A DNA stretch of 64,000 nucleotides from JAHIGH01 sp964564035 (GCA_964564035.1 CAZLZN010000001.1:21921-85920); one strand, 5' to 3'; positions 25,020 to 34,904 are shown, counted from the first letter of the stretch. Translations and numbers: made by a program. The notes: generated by a model not told the origin, from the letters alone.

Positions 25020-25568
25020 ATGAACATCGGCTTCGATTTGGATAAAATATTTATTGATACACCTCCGCTTATACCCAAAAAAATAATTGAAAAACTATAC
25101 AAAAAAAAAGATAATGGAATACTCTTATACAGAATACCAAGCAAAACAGAACAACTTTTTAGAATGCTGACTCACTGGGATATACTTCGCCAACCCTTGA
25201 AAGAAAACTTGGAATTTCTTCACAGTCTCCCAAAAGACAACAACAGATTTTACCTCATATCAAGCCGCTTCAAATTTCTCGAAAAAAAAACGCAAAACTT
25301 AATTAAAAAATACCGTTTCGAAAAAATATTCAGCGGTATGTATTTTAATTTCAAAAACGATCAGCCGCATCTTTTTAAAAACAAAATAATATCCGATCTC
25401 AAACTTGACCTGTACATTGACGACGACTTGTCTCTACTCGAATTTGTAGCAAAACACAATCCCAAAACCAAATTTTTCTGGCTCGACACAAATAAAGATA
25501 GAACAATTAAGGCGCAGAACATTAAAAACATCAAAAACTTAACCGAAATTATTCATTTAATCAAATAA
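25020..25568 (+). CDS. HAD-superfamily-like hydrolase, unknown substrate
   Basis: A 182-residue protein with the HAD outline: GFDLDKIFID near the start (nucleophile Asp and second Asp), LISSR (motif II) and LYIDDDLSLLEF (motif IV). It resembles short 5'-nucleotidase-like HAD proteins found in polysaccharide clusters. Four bases separate it from the DUF2298 gene. Confidence 0.7.
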   Translation: MNIGFDLDKIFIDTPPLIPKKIIEKLYKKKDNGILLYRIPSKTEQLFRMLTHWDILRQPLKENLEFLHSLPKDNNRFYLISSRFKFLEKKTQNLIKKYRFEKIFSGMYFNFKNDQPHLFKNKIISDLKLDLYIDDDLSLLEFVAKHNPKTKFFWLDTNKDRTIKAQNIKNIKNLTEIIHLIK

Positions 25569-25572
25569 TATT

Positions 25573-27774
25573 ATGACGACATATGATATTATCTCAGTAT
25601 TTCAGTGGTGGCTCGTGATCCTTTTTATCGGTATAATTTATCTCCCTCTTGCCTCAGTGATATTTTCCCGCTTTTTTGATAAGGGCTATATATTCTCCAA
25701 GCTAATAGGAATAGCACTTGCTACATATACGGTATTTCTGTTCGGTATTCTCAAAATAATACCGTTCGGTCAAAATTCTTCAATCTTTATAACTCTACTG
25801 CTCGCCATAACTATATTCTTTTTATTACCCGCGAAATTCAATATTATTTCTTTCTTCAAAGAAAATTGGAAAATATTCCTGCTGGAAGAAATTATCTTTT
25901 TATCGGCTCTTTTCTTCTGGAGTTATATCCACGGCTTCAATCCCGACATTCATGGACTTGAAAAATACATGGACTACGGCTTTATAAATTCTATCCTGCG
26001 CTCGGATTATTTCCCGCCTCTGGACATGTGGTTTCCCCCTGAGCCTATTAATTATTATTATTTTGGCCACTTGATCACAGCATTTTTAACCAAAATATCA
26101 TCCGTCCCGCCGGCTCTGACTTTCAACATCATGCTTTCAACCCTGTTTGCTTTTTGCTTAGCTCAAACTTTTTCAATCGGAGCAAACCTGTTTTATTTCT
26201 CACGCGAAAAAATCGACAGCAAAAAATTAAAAATTAAACTTTTTATCGCGGGTATGCTGACCGCTATGTTGACAACACTGGGAGGAAATCTGCACATTAT
26301 TTATGCTTTTTTTGAGCCTTACAAAGTAGATGACCCGAAACCGGTCTGGGAGCTTGCTTTTAATCCTTTAAATTTTCCCAACTCCTATTGGTATCCAAAC
26401 GCCACGCGCTATATCTACAATACTATTCATGAATTCCCCGCGTACTCCTGGGTCGTTGCCGACGTTCACGGCCATGTTTTGGATATTCCGTTTGTCCTGC
26501 TGCTCATTGCGCTGCTGCTGAGTATTTTCATAAAATCCGATCAAACAGACAACAAAAATAATACTACTACAAAATTCGGACTTTTATTACAAAACGCCAG
26601 AATAAAACAATTCACGAAGCTCTTTCTCCTTCATCCATTTTGGATTGTACTCTTAGGATTTATATTGGCTATCATGTATATGACTAATGCCTGGGATGGA
26701 GCGATATATCTGCTTTTAACGGCGCTGGTTATTTTGTATCTAATTTATGAGAAACAGAAAAAATTATCCATACCGGTTTTCCTGATACGCGCGGTTGTAC
26801 CGGTCATACTTATCGCGTCATCTTTCCTGCTTTTTACACTTCCTTATAATTTATTTTTCAAACCCTTTGCGTCCGGTATTGGGATTTTATGCAGTCCTGA
26901 ATTCCTGACGAAAATCGGTAAATTTGGTCCATTTTTATTCGAAAAAGATCATTGTCAGCATTCTTATCTCTGGGAGCTGTTGATGCTTTATGGATTCTTT
27001 TATTTTTTTGTAATACTATTTATAATCTACCTGAATTTTACCAAAAAAATCCGCCGGATAGATTCTTTCGTACTAATACTCATTGCGCTTTCGACCCTGC
27101 TCATTATTTTACCCGAATTTATTTATGTCAAAGATATATATCCGGGGCACTACCGCGCGAATACCATGTTCAAACTCGTCTTCCAAGCCTTCATCATGCT
27201 CTCAATATCAAGCGTTTATATTATTTCGGTACTTTCTCAAACGAAATATAAAATTCCTTTCTTATTCTCCTCGATCATTCTGATCGCGCTTGTTATGACT
27301 TATCCGTATCTCGCTATTCCTTCATATTACGGAGATTTCAAAAATTATAAAGGTCTAAATGGCACTACCTATCTGAATAATTTGTATCCGGACGACTACG
27401 CCGCGATACTATGGCTCAACGCGTACATTGATGGCCAGCCTGTTATTCTGGAAGCGCAAGGCGATTCATATACCGACTATGCCAGAGTTTCCGCGAACAC
27501 CGGACTGCCGACAGTACTCGGATGGACCGTTCACGAATGGCTATGGCGCGGAGATTATAGCGTGCCTGCTCCGAGAATTACCGACGTAGCAACGCTTTAT
27601 GAAACACAAGATCTCAAAAAAACACAAGAGCTTCTCGAAAAATATAAGGTCGAATATGTTTTTATCGGTAATTTGGAAAAAGAAAAATATCCGAATCTTT
27701 TTGAAGACAAATTCAGCTCGCTTGGCAAAATAGTATATCAGCGAAATAATACCAAGATCTACAAAGTTTTATAA
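25573..27774 (+). CDS. DUF2298 (Chlor_Arch_YYY) membrane protein
   Basis: A 733-residue protein with about fourteen helices. EPINYYYFGHLITAF near residue 157 is the YYY signature of the DUF2298 family, a GT-C-fold group. A soluble C-terminal region (from about 600) includes GDSYTDYARVSANTGLPTVLGW. It is expected to act as a membrane sugar transferase; its acceptor is unknown. Its 3' end overlaps the converging LCP gene by six bases. Confidence 0.88.
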   Translation: MTTYDIISVFQWWLVILFIGIIYLPLASVIFSRFFDKGYIFSKLIGIALATYTVFLFGILKIIPFGQNSSIFITLLLAITIFFLLPAKFNIISFFKENWKIFLLEEIIFLSALFFWSYIHGFNPDIHGLEKYMDYGFINSILRSDYFPPLDMWFPPEPINYYYFGHLITAFLTKISSVPPALTFNIMLSTLFAFCLAQTFSIGANLFYFSREKIDSKKLKIKLFIAGMLTAMLTTLGGNLHIIYAFFEPYKVDDPKPVWELAFNPLNFPNSYWYPNATRYIYNTIHEFPAYSWVVADVHGHVLDIPFVLLLIALLLSIFIKSDQTDNKNNTTTKFGLLLQNARIKQFTKLFLLHPFWIVLLGFILAIMYMTNAWDGAIYLLLTALVILYLIYEKQKKLSIPVFLIRAVVPVILIASSFLLFTLPYNLFFKPFASGIGILCSPEFLTKIGKFGPFLFEKDHCQHSYLWELLMLYGFFYFFVILFIIYLNFTKKIRRIDSFVLILIALSTLLIILPEFIYVKDIYPGHYRANTMFKLVFQAFIMLSISSVYIISVLSQTKYKIPFLFSSIILIALVMTYPYLAIPSYYGDFKNYKGLNGTTYLNNLYPDDYAAILWLNAYIDGQPVILEAQGDSYTDYARVSANTGLPTVLGWTVHEWLWRGDYSVPAPRITDVATLYETQDLKKTQELLEKYKVEYVFIGNLEKEKYPNLFEDKFSSLGKIVYQRNNTKIYKVL

Positions 27775-28914
27775 ACTGGGCTTTGGGGTTACAGTCGGAG
27801 CTGTTGAACAATTTCCCCGCTCTATCTCACACTTCACATACTCCCGAATATCCGAATAATCTCCGTTTCCCGCTTTCGGGATAAGTATCCACTGATTTCT
27901 GTACTCGGCGCCGGTCGGAGGATTGATGAGTAACCCTTCACGTTCGGAAGCATAGTCGCCTGTATCTATAATGGCACTGCGTATTTCCGACTTCTGGAAT
28001 TTCTGAGCAAGTCTGACAAAATCATCATATTCTTCCTCCTTGATATCGGTAGCGATACTGTCCTTGATTACGTCAATTATATCCATGACATTAACCGGAT
28101 TAAGCAGTAGATTTAATGAAAAAACCTTATCTTTTATAGCCGAAATTACCCGCTCTTGCCTTTTTGACCTCGCGAAATCCGACCCCTCGGGTCCGAGCGC
28201 ATGCCTTGACCTCACATACTTCAGCGCTGTTTCCCCATCCATTTGCACAATGCCCTGATCAAAATGCAGATGCTCATACCGGCACGGAAATGATTCCGAT
28301 TCTGTAGCGCTCCCGGTCGCGATCTGCGCGGAAAGAGACGCGATTATCGTCTCGTCAAAACCGCAGGATTCATCTTCTTTTCCGGTAATAGGATATGCAT
28401 AATCATCAAAAGATCTTTCAACATTTACATCCAGACCCCCCATTTTATCAATTGCCTTAACAAACCCATCAAAATCAATTTTAACCGCGTAATCAATATC
28501 TTGTCCCAAAATTCTGGAAACCATTGCCTTGGCAAGCACTAACCCGCCGCCCTTATCTTTCTCTTCGCCATAAACATATGCTGTATTAATTTTCGCGGAA
28601 ATCTCAGGCACCCACATATCACGCGGCAGAGAAACAAGAACAGCCTCCTGTTTTTTGGGGTCAATTGTCGCAAATATTATTGTATCTGTCAGATCAGGCC
28701 CTTCATGTACGCCTCCCCCCACACCCAAGAGCAATACATTGATTCTCTTTTCCTCAGCCTGCTTCAGTTCGATCTTATCATTTGTAACCACTTGGACACC
28801 GATAGTCAGATATTTCCACAACCTGACTCCCGCAACGGCTCCGATTATAATTATAAATATTACGAGTACCAGTAGTACTTTTTTCAAACTCTTGCTCTCT
28901 TTTTGGGTAGGCAT
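27769..28914 (-). CDS. LytR-CpsA-Psr (LCP) family wall-polymer ligase
   Basis: A 381-residue membrane-anchored protein (helix at 12-30). The LCP domain has NVLLLGVGG, DLTDTIIFATIDP, SLPRDMWV (polyprenyl-pyrophosphate binding Arg) and ALKYVRSRHALGPEGSDFARSKRQERVI. LCP enzymes move glycopolymers from lipid carriers to peptidoglycan or surface glycoproteins. An insertion with two Cys (EDESCGFDE and SFPCRYEH) splits the domain. Follows tpiA by four bases. Confidence 0.93.
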   Translation of the reverse strand: MPTQKESKSLKKVLLVLVIFIIIIGAVAGVRLWKYLTIGVQVVTNDKIELKQAEEKRINVLLLGVGGGVHEGPDLTDTIIFATIDPKKQEAVLVSLPRDMWVPEISAKINTAYVYGEEKDKGGGLVLAKAMVSRILGQDIDYAVKIDFDGFVKAIDKMGGLDVNVERSFDDYAYPITGKEDESCGFDETIIASLSAQIATGSATESESFPCRYEHLHFDQGIVQMDGETALKYVRSRHALGPEGSDFARSKRQERVISAIKDKVFSLNLLLNPVNVMDIIDVIKDSIATDIKEEEYDDFVRLAQKFQKSEIRSAIIDTGDYASEREGLLINPPTGAEYRNQWILIPKAGNGDYSDIREYVKCEIERGNCSTAPTVTPKPSL

Positions 28915-28918
28915 AAAA

Positions 28919-29635
28919 TTAAAATGAAGCTTCTTTTACTAGTGCTGCAAACTTGACCGGATCCAAACTGGCACCTCCGACCAAAACGCCGCTGATCGTA
29001 TCTTTTTGAATATAACTCTGAATTATCTCCGAATTAACACTGCCGCCATAAACTACATCTTCAATAGCTGCATGTTTACTCTTTACTAATCCGGCTACTC
29101 TATGCGCGTTATCCGGCGTATCCGGATTACCTGTTCCGATAGCGCTCGGCGGCTCATATGCAACCAGTTTTACGCCATTTGGTATTTGCGTATTTTCGTC
29201 CTGAATACAGTATATCGGAGTCAGACCGTTCTTAAGTGCTTGCTCTGTTTTCTTGAAAATCAGATCATCACTTTCCCCCAAATTCCGCCGCCTTTCAGAA
29301 TGTCCGATTATTACATAATCTCCGAACTCTTTAATTTGTCGGGCATTTATCTCGCCGGTATAAGCACCCGCTTCAAATGGAGAAATATCCTGCGCGCCAA
29401 TCTTAAACGGAAGCTTTTTATCTTCGATCAATTTTTTAAGCGTGGAAAAGAGAGTAAACGGCGGACAAATTATAACTTCTTTTTCACTAACCTCGTCCGA
29501 TTGCCCGATCTTATCTTTTAGGAGAAGCGCGTTGTTGATAAAGACCTCAATATTTGATTCCTCATCAAACCATCTGTTGGTTTCCTCAACTGTCATGTTT
29601 GATTTCCAGTTTGCGATGATAAACACCTTCTTCAT
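28919..29635 (-). CDS. tpiA: Triosephosphate isomerase
   Basis: A 238-residue barrel enzyme interconverting DHAP and glyceraldehyde 3-phosphate. IIANWKSN (Lys), IIGHSERR (His) and VAYEPPSAIGTG (catalytic Glu) are intact, and VVYGGSVNSE with GVLVGGASL closes the phosphate site. First gene of tpiA-LCP. Confidence 0.96.
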   Translation of the reverse strand: MKKVFIIANWKSNMTVEETNRWFDEESNIEVFINNALLLKDKIGQSDEVSEKEVIICPPFTLFSTLKKLIEDKKLPFKIGAQDISPFEAGAYTGEINARQIKEFGDYVIIGHSERRRNLGESDDLIFKKTEQALKNGLTPIYCIQDENTQIPNGVKLVAYEPPSAIGTGNPDTPDNAHRVAGLVKSKHAAIEDVVYGGSVNSEIIQSYIQKDTISGVLVGGASLDPVKFAALVKEASF

Positions 29636-29677
29636 GTGGTAAAATTTTATGTACTCTCTGTTCCATTATTATACTCT

Positions 29678-31564
29678 ATGAAAGATATATTACTCAAGGA
29701 ATTAAACCCCATGCAAAAAGAAGCAGTTACCCACACTGATGGCCCGACCATTATCCTGGCAGGTGCGGGAAGCGGCAAGACACGAGTTCTTACCTATAAA
29801 ATCGCGTATTTACTCCTCGAAAAAAATATCCCCGCGGAATCAATTCTCGCAGTCACATTCACCAATAAAGCCGCGAACGAAATGAAAGAACGAATAAAAA
29901 AAACTATTCATTCATTTCCTGAATACAAAAAATATATTGGCAACCCGTGGATTTCGACTTTTCATTCGCTCTGCGCCAAAATACTGCGCCTGAACGGTCA
30001 ATACATCGGATACTCTCCTAAATTCGCGATATACGACAGCCACGATCAGCTGGAAGTTGTAAAAACCGCCATGAATAAATTATTCATTTCTGTCAGAGAC
30101 TTCAAACCTGCCTCCATTCATGCAGTTATTTCTCAAATAAAAAATGAACTTATCACGCCTGAAGAATATCCTTCTTTTGCTAGGGGCTATTTCCAGGAAG
30201 CTGTCGCCAAAATATATCCTCTATACCAGAAAATTCTGAAAGAAAGCGACGCACTCGATTTTGACGACTTGATCATGCAAACCATAAAGCTCTTCAAAGA
30301 AAACGAAGCTGTCTTAAACAAATATCAAACTATGTTTCAATATATTCTGATCGACGAATACCAGGACACAAACAGAGCGCAGTACTTGCTGACTCGTCTT
30401 TTAAGCGCCAAATATCAAAATATATGCGTTGTCGGTGATTTTAGCCAAAGCATATACAGTTGGCGAGGCGCTGATTACCGCAATCTGATCAAATTCAAAG
30501 ATGATTTTAAAAATACCCGCACTTTCACACTTGAACAAAATTATAGATCCACCCAAACAATACTTGATTGTGCCTCGGCTGTCGTTTCCAAAAATACATC
30601 TCACCCCGTTCTCAAGCTTTGGACCGAGAATCCCGGAGGAGAAGAAATTGAAATTTATGAAGCCGACAACGAAGAAGATGAAGCGCTTTTTATAATACGC
30701 AAAATAATTGAATTAAACATCAAAAATCTGCACGAAGTCGCTGTTCTTTACCGCACAAATGCTCAGTCACGCGTCTTGGAAGAAGCACTTCTGCATCATT
30801 CCGTTCCCTACGTACTAGTAGGCGGTACGCGCTTTTATGAACGCCGTGAAATCAAAGATATACTTGCCTATCTCCGCCTTATAGAAAATCCCAAAGACGT
30901 GATATCATACCGCCGCGCGGAAAAACTCGGCAAAGGAAGGCTCGCTAAATTCCTGGAATTTCAATCAGCCGTCACACCTCAGTTAATAAATGCTCAGGGC
31001 GCGAACGAAATCCAAAAACAACAGGAAAAACCGAAAACAATCGATATCCTGGATGGCGTACTTAGAGCTACAAAATATTTGGATCTTTACGACGAAAAAA
31101 TAGAAGAAGACAGGATGCGCCTCGAAAATATCAAAGAGCTCAGATCTGTCGCGATCAGGTTTCCGGATCTTACTGATTTTCTGGAAAACGTCGCTCTTGT
31201 CGAGCAGGAATATTCTTCAAATCGGACAAAATCGGATCAGGACCCCAAATCGGACTATGACAAAAAAAACGCTATTACACTGATGACTCTTCACGCCGCC
31301 AAAGGACTCGAGTTTCCATATGTATTCATGATCGGTATGGAAGAAGGATTGTTTCCGCACAGCAGAAGCATCAATGACCGCCTGGAGATGGAAGAGGAAA
31401 GAAGACTCTGCTATGTCGGTATGACCCGGGCCAAGGATAAGCTTTTTCTGACACATGCCAGACGGAGATTATTTTTCGGAAGCAGAACCATGAACACCAT
31501 CTCCCGATTCATCTTCGACCTCCCGGAAGATCTAATAATCAAAAAAGAAGCCTTTGACTTCTAA
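29678..31564 (+). CDS. uvrD: UvrD/PcrA-type DNA helicase, shortened
   Basis: A 628-residue SF1A helicase. Motifs: Q/I region LNPMQKEAV and AGAGSGKTRVLTYK (Walker A), TFTNKAANEM (Ia), DEYQDTNRAQ (II), QSIYSWRGAD (III), LEQNYRST (IV), TLHAAKGLEFPYVF (V) and YVGMTRAKD (VI). The region between IV and V is shorter than in PcrA (about 720 aa). The ATG at 29678 begins MKDILLKELNPMQ, as in the family; the earlier GTG would put it in the tpiA start. Its final 70 bases recur at 33433. Confidence 0.94.
   Translation: MKDILLKELNPMQKEAVTHTDGPTIILAGAGSGKTRVLTYKIAYLLLEKNIPAESILAVTFTNKAANEMKERIKKTIHSFPEYKKYIGNPWISTFHSLCAKILRLNGQYIGYSPKFAIYDSHDQLEVVKTAMNKLFISVRDFKPASIHAVISQIKNELITPEEYPSFARGYFQEAVAKIYPLYQKILKESDALDFDDLIMQTIKLFKENEAVLNKYQTMFQYILIDEYQDTNRAQYLLTRLLSAKYQNICVVGDFSQSIYSWRGADYRNLIKFKDDFKNTRTFTLEQNYRSTQTILDCASAVVSKNTSHPVLKLWTENPGGEEIEIYEADNEEDEALFIIRKIIELNIKNLHEVAVLYRTNAQSRVLEEALLHHSVPYVLVGGTRFYERREIKDILAYLRLIENPKDVISYRRAEKLGKGRLAKFLEFQSAVTPQLINAQGANEIQKQQEKPKTIDILDGVLRATKYLDLYDEKIEEDRMRLENIKELRSVAIRFPDLTDFLENVALVEQEYSSNRTKSDQDPKSDYDKKNAITLMTLHAAKGLEFPYVFMIGMEEGLFPHSRSINDRLEMEEERRLCYVGMTRAKDKLFLTHARRRLFFGSRTMNTISRFIFDLPEDLIIKKEAFDF
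31494..31563 (+). repeat. 70-base direct repeat, copy 1 (uvrD 3' end)
   Basis: Encodes the UvrD C-terminus from about FIFDLPEDLIIKKEAFDF. Copy 2 lies 1.9 kb downstream, beyond the GT-C gene. Confidence 0.95.
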
Positions 31565-33357
31565 ATCTTCTCAAATATCACTAACTCTACGCCTCCAAGC
31601 GGATTATTAATAAAGGTACTTTTTAATTTGATATTCCTCAATTCGTCTTGAGAATATTTGCCTACAGCAAGCCCTTCAATTAAGCCTTGACTTTTATCTG
31701 TAACACTTACCGCAACAGCATCGTTTTTTTTAATTGCCGCAACCAAGTCGCTATCTTCATTTAGCCTAAATGCTGTTACCCTTTTCCTATATCCGGTAAG
31801 ATAATTTATAAATCCGTCCTCCAATGAATCCGATATGCCGATAGACTTATTGTCAGTACTGCTTAAATACTTTCCCGCAGAAATAGTTTTGCCGTGATTA
31901 AACTTATAGTTATACAAGTAAAAATTCGGCTGAATATCTCTCTGATTAAAATACAAATGCCAATTCCAGAAACAAACCACTATAACAGGTATCACCAGAA
32001 GAGTAACCATTTCGGTTTTTAGTTTCATCTCCCATCTGCAATACGCCCAATGCATTGCGGCTGTTGCAGCAAATAGTATCAAAAGAATGAACCCGGACAC
32101 CCTTAGCGCATTAGGATGACCTAATCCATAATAATGGAAATCCGGAATTACCTCCGAGGAGAATATGTCGCTAACAATCGGCGGAATAAAAAGTATCGCC
32201 ATTAGCAAAAATATTTTGCGCTTATAAAAAAAGAGATAAATAAAACCGAAAATCGCAGTTATCATAGTAATGATATCAAAAACAGGAGCCGCGGCGGGAT
32301 TCTTTCCTGGATTGGGGTCTCCGCTCGCGGGAGGAGCATCGGGATCAGGGTTAGGTAACTGAAAAAAAGTATACACAACAGTCCTGCTGAAATTTCCCCA
32401 AATTTCCTTTCTAAATTCCTCTGCTGTATAATTTCGGTTAAAAATCGAGATCTCGTTTGTTCTGCCCCAGAATCCGGCCGGATCCAAAATCCAGCTTGTT
32501 ATCAAAGGCATTATTGATATCAAAAATACCGTAACAAAAAAAACAGCGCTTCTGATAAATTTCTCTCGATTTGAATAAAAAATGAATAACATAGTAAATA
32601 AAAAAATTACAACGGCAAAAGGTCTGAAATTCAAATAGGTATATAATCCTCCTCCCAAAGACAACGCAATTCCAGCCAAATTATAAATATTTTTATTCTT
32701 GATATATAAAAATATAAAGAGCAAGGTTAGAATCTGAAAAAATAGAGATGGAATAGGCTCATAAGCTAATCTTGACAGAACTATATGCGTATATTGGAAT
32801 ATCATCATGCTTGCTCCGAGCACTGCGATTACGGGATTAAAAAATAGCCTTAAAAATATATAGAATACGGCAACCGAAAATGCACCGAACAATATGCTGG
32901 GAAACCTTATTGCTGTTAAAGTATTACCAATAATATTGATGCTATGAGCTGTCATATACATAAGCGGTGTCGGATGAAAATAATAATGAGGATATGTACC
33001 GTCATAAGGTATCCACTCCGGATATTTCAATAAATCCAGGCTGAATACTGCTACAGTCAACTCATCCCCATACATCCCGGGCGTAATTTCTTCAACCTGA
33101 AACATCCTGATCATAAAAGCAAGTGTAAATAATAAAAATATTATTAATAACTCTTTATATTTTGACTTTATAATCCTGAGTAAATGCAGTTTTTGAAATA
33201 TCATTAACCACAGCAAGGCTACAGTAGTAATATGCAGGGACATAATAAGAGGCGGGTATTTTCTAAATGTGACAAAATACGCAAAAATTATTAAATTTAT
33301 GGAAATAAATGCAATTATAATATTCTGCAGTCTGATAAATTTTTCTAAAAAAAACAT
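31561..33357 (-). CDS. GT-C membrane glycosyltransferase (PMT/ArnT-like), bracketed by direct repeats
   Basis: A 598-residue protein with about eleven helices. GMYGDELTVAVFSLDLL (acidic pair in the first external loop) and YYFHPTPLMYM resemble PMT_2/ArnT enzymes. A soluble C-terminal domain follows from about residue 470. It converges with uvrD with overlapping stops. Direct repeats of the uvrD end lie on both sides, suggesting that this gene arrived or was rearranged as a unit. Confidence 0.82.
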   Translation of the reverse strand: MFFLEKFIRLQNIIIAFISINLIIFAYFVTFRKYPPLIMSLHITTVALLWLMIFQKLHLLRIIKSKYKELLIIFLLFTLAFMIRMFQVEEITPGMYGDELTVAVFSLDLLKYPEWIPYDGTYPHYYFHPTPLMYMTAHSINIIGNTLTAIRFPSILFGAFSVAVFYIFLRLFFNPVIAVLGASMMIFQYTHIVLSRLAYEPIPSLFFQILTLLFIFLYIKNKNIYNLAGIALSLGGGLYTYLNFRPFAVVIFLFTMLFIFYSNREKFIRSAVFFVTVFLISIMPLITSWILDPAGFWGRTNEISIFNRNYTAEEFRKEIWGNFSRTVVYTFFQLPNPDPDAPPASGDPNPGKNPAAAPVFDIITMITAIFGFIYLFFYKRKIFLLMAILFIPPIVSDIFSSEVIPDFHYYGLGHPNALRVSGFILLILFAATAAMHWAYCRWEMKLKTEMVTLLVIPVIVVCFWNWHLYFNQRDIQPNFYLYNYKFNHGKTISAGKYLSSTDNKSIGISDSLEDGFINYLTGYRKRVTAFRLNEDSDLVAAIKKNDAVAVSVTDKSQGLIEGLAVGKYSQDELRNIKLKSTFINNPLGGVELVIFEKI

Positions 33358-33432
33358 ATCTCCAAAATACTTACCAATTTATCATTTCATAATTAGACAT
33401 GCAGTTCAATATCATAAAAAGAATCTACATAT

Positions 33433-33504
33433 ACACCATCTCCCGATTCATCTTCGACCTCCCGCGGAAGATCTAATAATCAAAAAAGAAGCCTTTGACT
33501 TCTA
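33433..33504 (+). repeat. 70-base direct repeat, copy 2 (uvrD tail fragment)
   Basis: Identical to copy 1 except for two extra bases (CG inside CCCGCGGAAG), which break the UvrD frame. The 230 bases from here to the FemX gene carry no complete gene; after the repeat one frame reads HPEPYTDLDQIARSFHYEP before a stop, perhaps a remnant C-terminus, and a TATAAT lies near 33611. Confidence 0.93.
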
Positions 33505-33735
33505 GCATCCTGAGCCCTACACCGACCTCGACCAAATCGCCCGGTCCTTCCACTACGAACCATAATTCAACACCTCAATCCCCCATCTCGCAAACTTGCG
33601 CTATTCAGGCTATAATAATCATCAGTGATAAATGTATATACCAATTAACAGAGACCTAACTTTGCAAAAAAACACGATACATTTCACACCTGAATCAATA
33701 ATGCTAATAATTAAAACTTGAAATAAAATCAAAAT

Positions 33736-34872
33736 ATGGAAATACGCGAAATTGCTGAGAAAGAAAAAATTGAATTTAACAGAGTCGTCACTCACCCTCT
33801 CCAATCCTACGAATGGGGCGAGTTTCGGCAGGCAACAGGTATCAAAGTAATACGCCGCGGCTTTTATAAAAATAATAAACTTATCAAAGCTTTTACTCTC
33901 ACAATTCACAAAATCCCCCATACTCCGTCTACAATCGGCTATTTCCCCAAAGGCGATTTACCCGATACGGATGTAATTCACGAATTAATTAAGATAGGAA
34001 AAACGGAAAAATGCATCTTCATCCAACTCGAACCAAATATCATTAAAAAAAACGTGTCAAAAACTAATATTGTAAATTATGAAAATGAAAATTTAAATTT
34101 CATTGAAAATTGTAAATTGAAAATTGAAAATTTAACAATTACACCTGCTGCCCATCCCCTCTTTACCAAATATACTTTTGTTCTGGATCTTACAAAAACA
34201 GAAGAAGAACTCCTCAAAAATATGCATTCCAAGGCGCGCTACAACATCAAAGTTGCCAAAAAACACGGCGTCGAGGTTACTGAGAATAACTCAGATAAAG
34301 CATTTGAAAACTACCTGAAGCTAATGAGTGAAACAACCGCACGCCAAAAATTTTACGCACATACCGAAAATTATCACCGAGTTTTATGGAAAACTTTAAA
34401 ATGTCATCCCGAATTTATTTCGGGATCTTCTAATGACAAGATGCTGAAACAAGTTCAGCATGACAAAACTGGCAAGGAAACCAATAAATTAACAACCCAT
34501 CTTCTCACTGCCAAATATCAAGACAAGATATTAACCGCCTGGATGCTATTTGTTTTTAAAGATTCGCTATATTATCCATATGGCGCCTCAAGCAGTGAAA
34601 ACCGTGAAGTAATGTCAAGCAGTCTGATGATGTGGGAAGCAATCAGATTCGGCAAAAAATTAGGACTTAAAAAATTCGACATGTGGGGCGCGCTCGGCCC
34701 TGATCCCGACCCCAAAGATCCCTGGTTTGGCTTTCACAATTTTAAACAAAAATACAGCCCGGACCATGTCGAATTTATCGGAAGCTATGATCTGATCATA
34801 AATCCGGCTTTATATCAACTTTACAAATTAACCGATAAACTGAGATGGATATATCTAAAATTTAGAAAATAA
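33736..34872 (+). CDS. FemAB/FemX-like peptidyltransferase with two repeat insertions
   Basis: A 378-residue GNAT-fold enzyme that adds amino acids to lipid II or peptidoglycan stems from aminoacyl-tRNA. Family marks: SYEWGEFRQATG near residue 25, MHSKARYNIKVAKKHGV, YYPYGASSSENR and KKFDMWGALGPDPDPKDPWFGFHNFKQKYSP. Two stretches are foreign in look yet in frame: residues 115-135, from nine seven-base units, and about 223-243 (CHPEFISGSSNDKMLKQVQH), a widespread palindromic repeat. Both fall in loops, so activity may persist. Confidence 0.9.
   Translation: MEIREIAEKEKIEFNRVVTHPLQSYEWGEFRQATGIKVIRRGFYKNNKLIKAFTLTIHKIPHTPSTIGYFPKGDLPDTDVIHELIKIGKTEKCIFIQLEPNIIKKNVSKTNIVNYENENLNFIENCKLKIENLTITPAAHPLFTKYTFVLDLTKTEEELLKNMHSKARYNIKVAKKHGVEVTENNSDKAFENYLKLMSETTARQKFYAHTENYHRVLWKTLKCHPEFISGSSNDKMLKQVQHDKTGKETNKLTTHLLTAKYQDKILTAWMLFVFKDSLYYPYGASSSENREVMSSSLMMWEAIRFGKKLGLKKFDMWGALGPDPDPKDPWFGFHNFKQKYSPDHVEFIGSYDLIINPALYQLYKLTDKLRWIYLKFRK
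34079..34141 (+). repeat. Seven-base-period array inside the FemX gene
   Basis: Nine units (ATGAAAA, TGAAAAT, TTAAATT, TCATTGA, AAATTGT, AAATTGA twice, AAATTTA, ACAATTA); 63 bases, exactly 21 codons. Confidence 0.85.
34402..34466 (+). repeat. Dispersed double-palindrome repeat inserted in the FemX gene
   Basis: Two hairpins in tandem: ATCCCGAA-TTTA-TTTCGGGAT and ATGCTGAA-ACAAG-TTCAGCAT. Encodes PEFISGSSNDKMLKQVQHDK, a peptide recognised as the translated form of a repeat found across many bacterial genomes. Confidence 0.88.
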
Positions 34873-34904
34873 ATAATTTTTTATTTATATATATTTTTTG
34901 CCTG

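Noticed and set aside
33269..33505. 78-codon reading frame ending IIKKEAFDF
   Set aside because: It runs antisense through the GT-C start and ends in the copied uvrD tail; no start signal.
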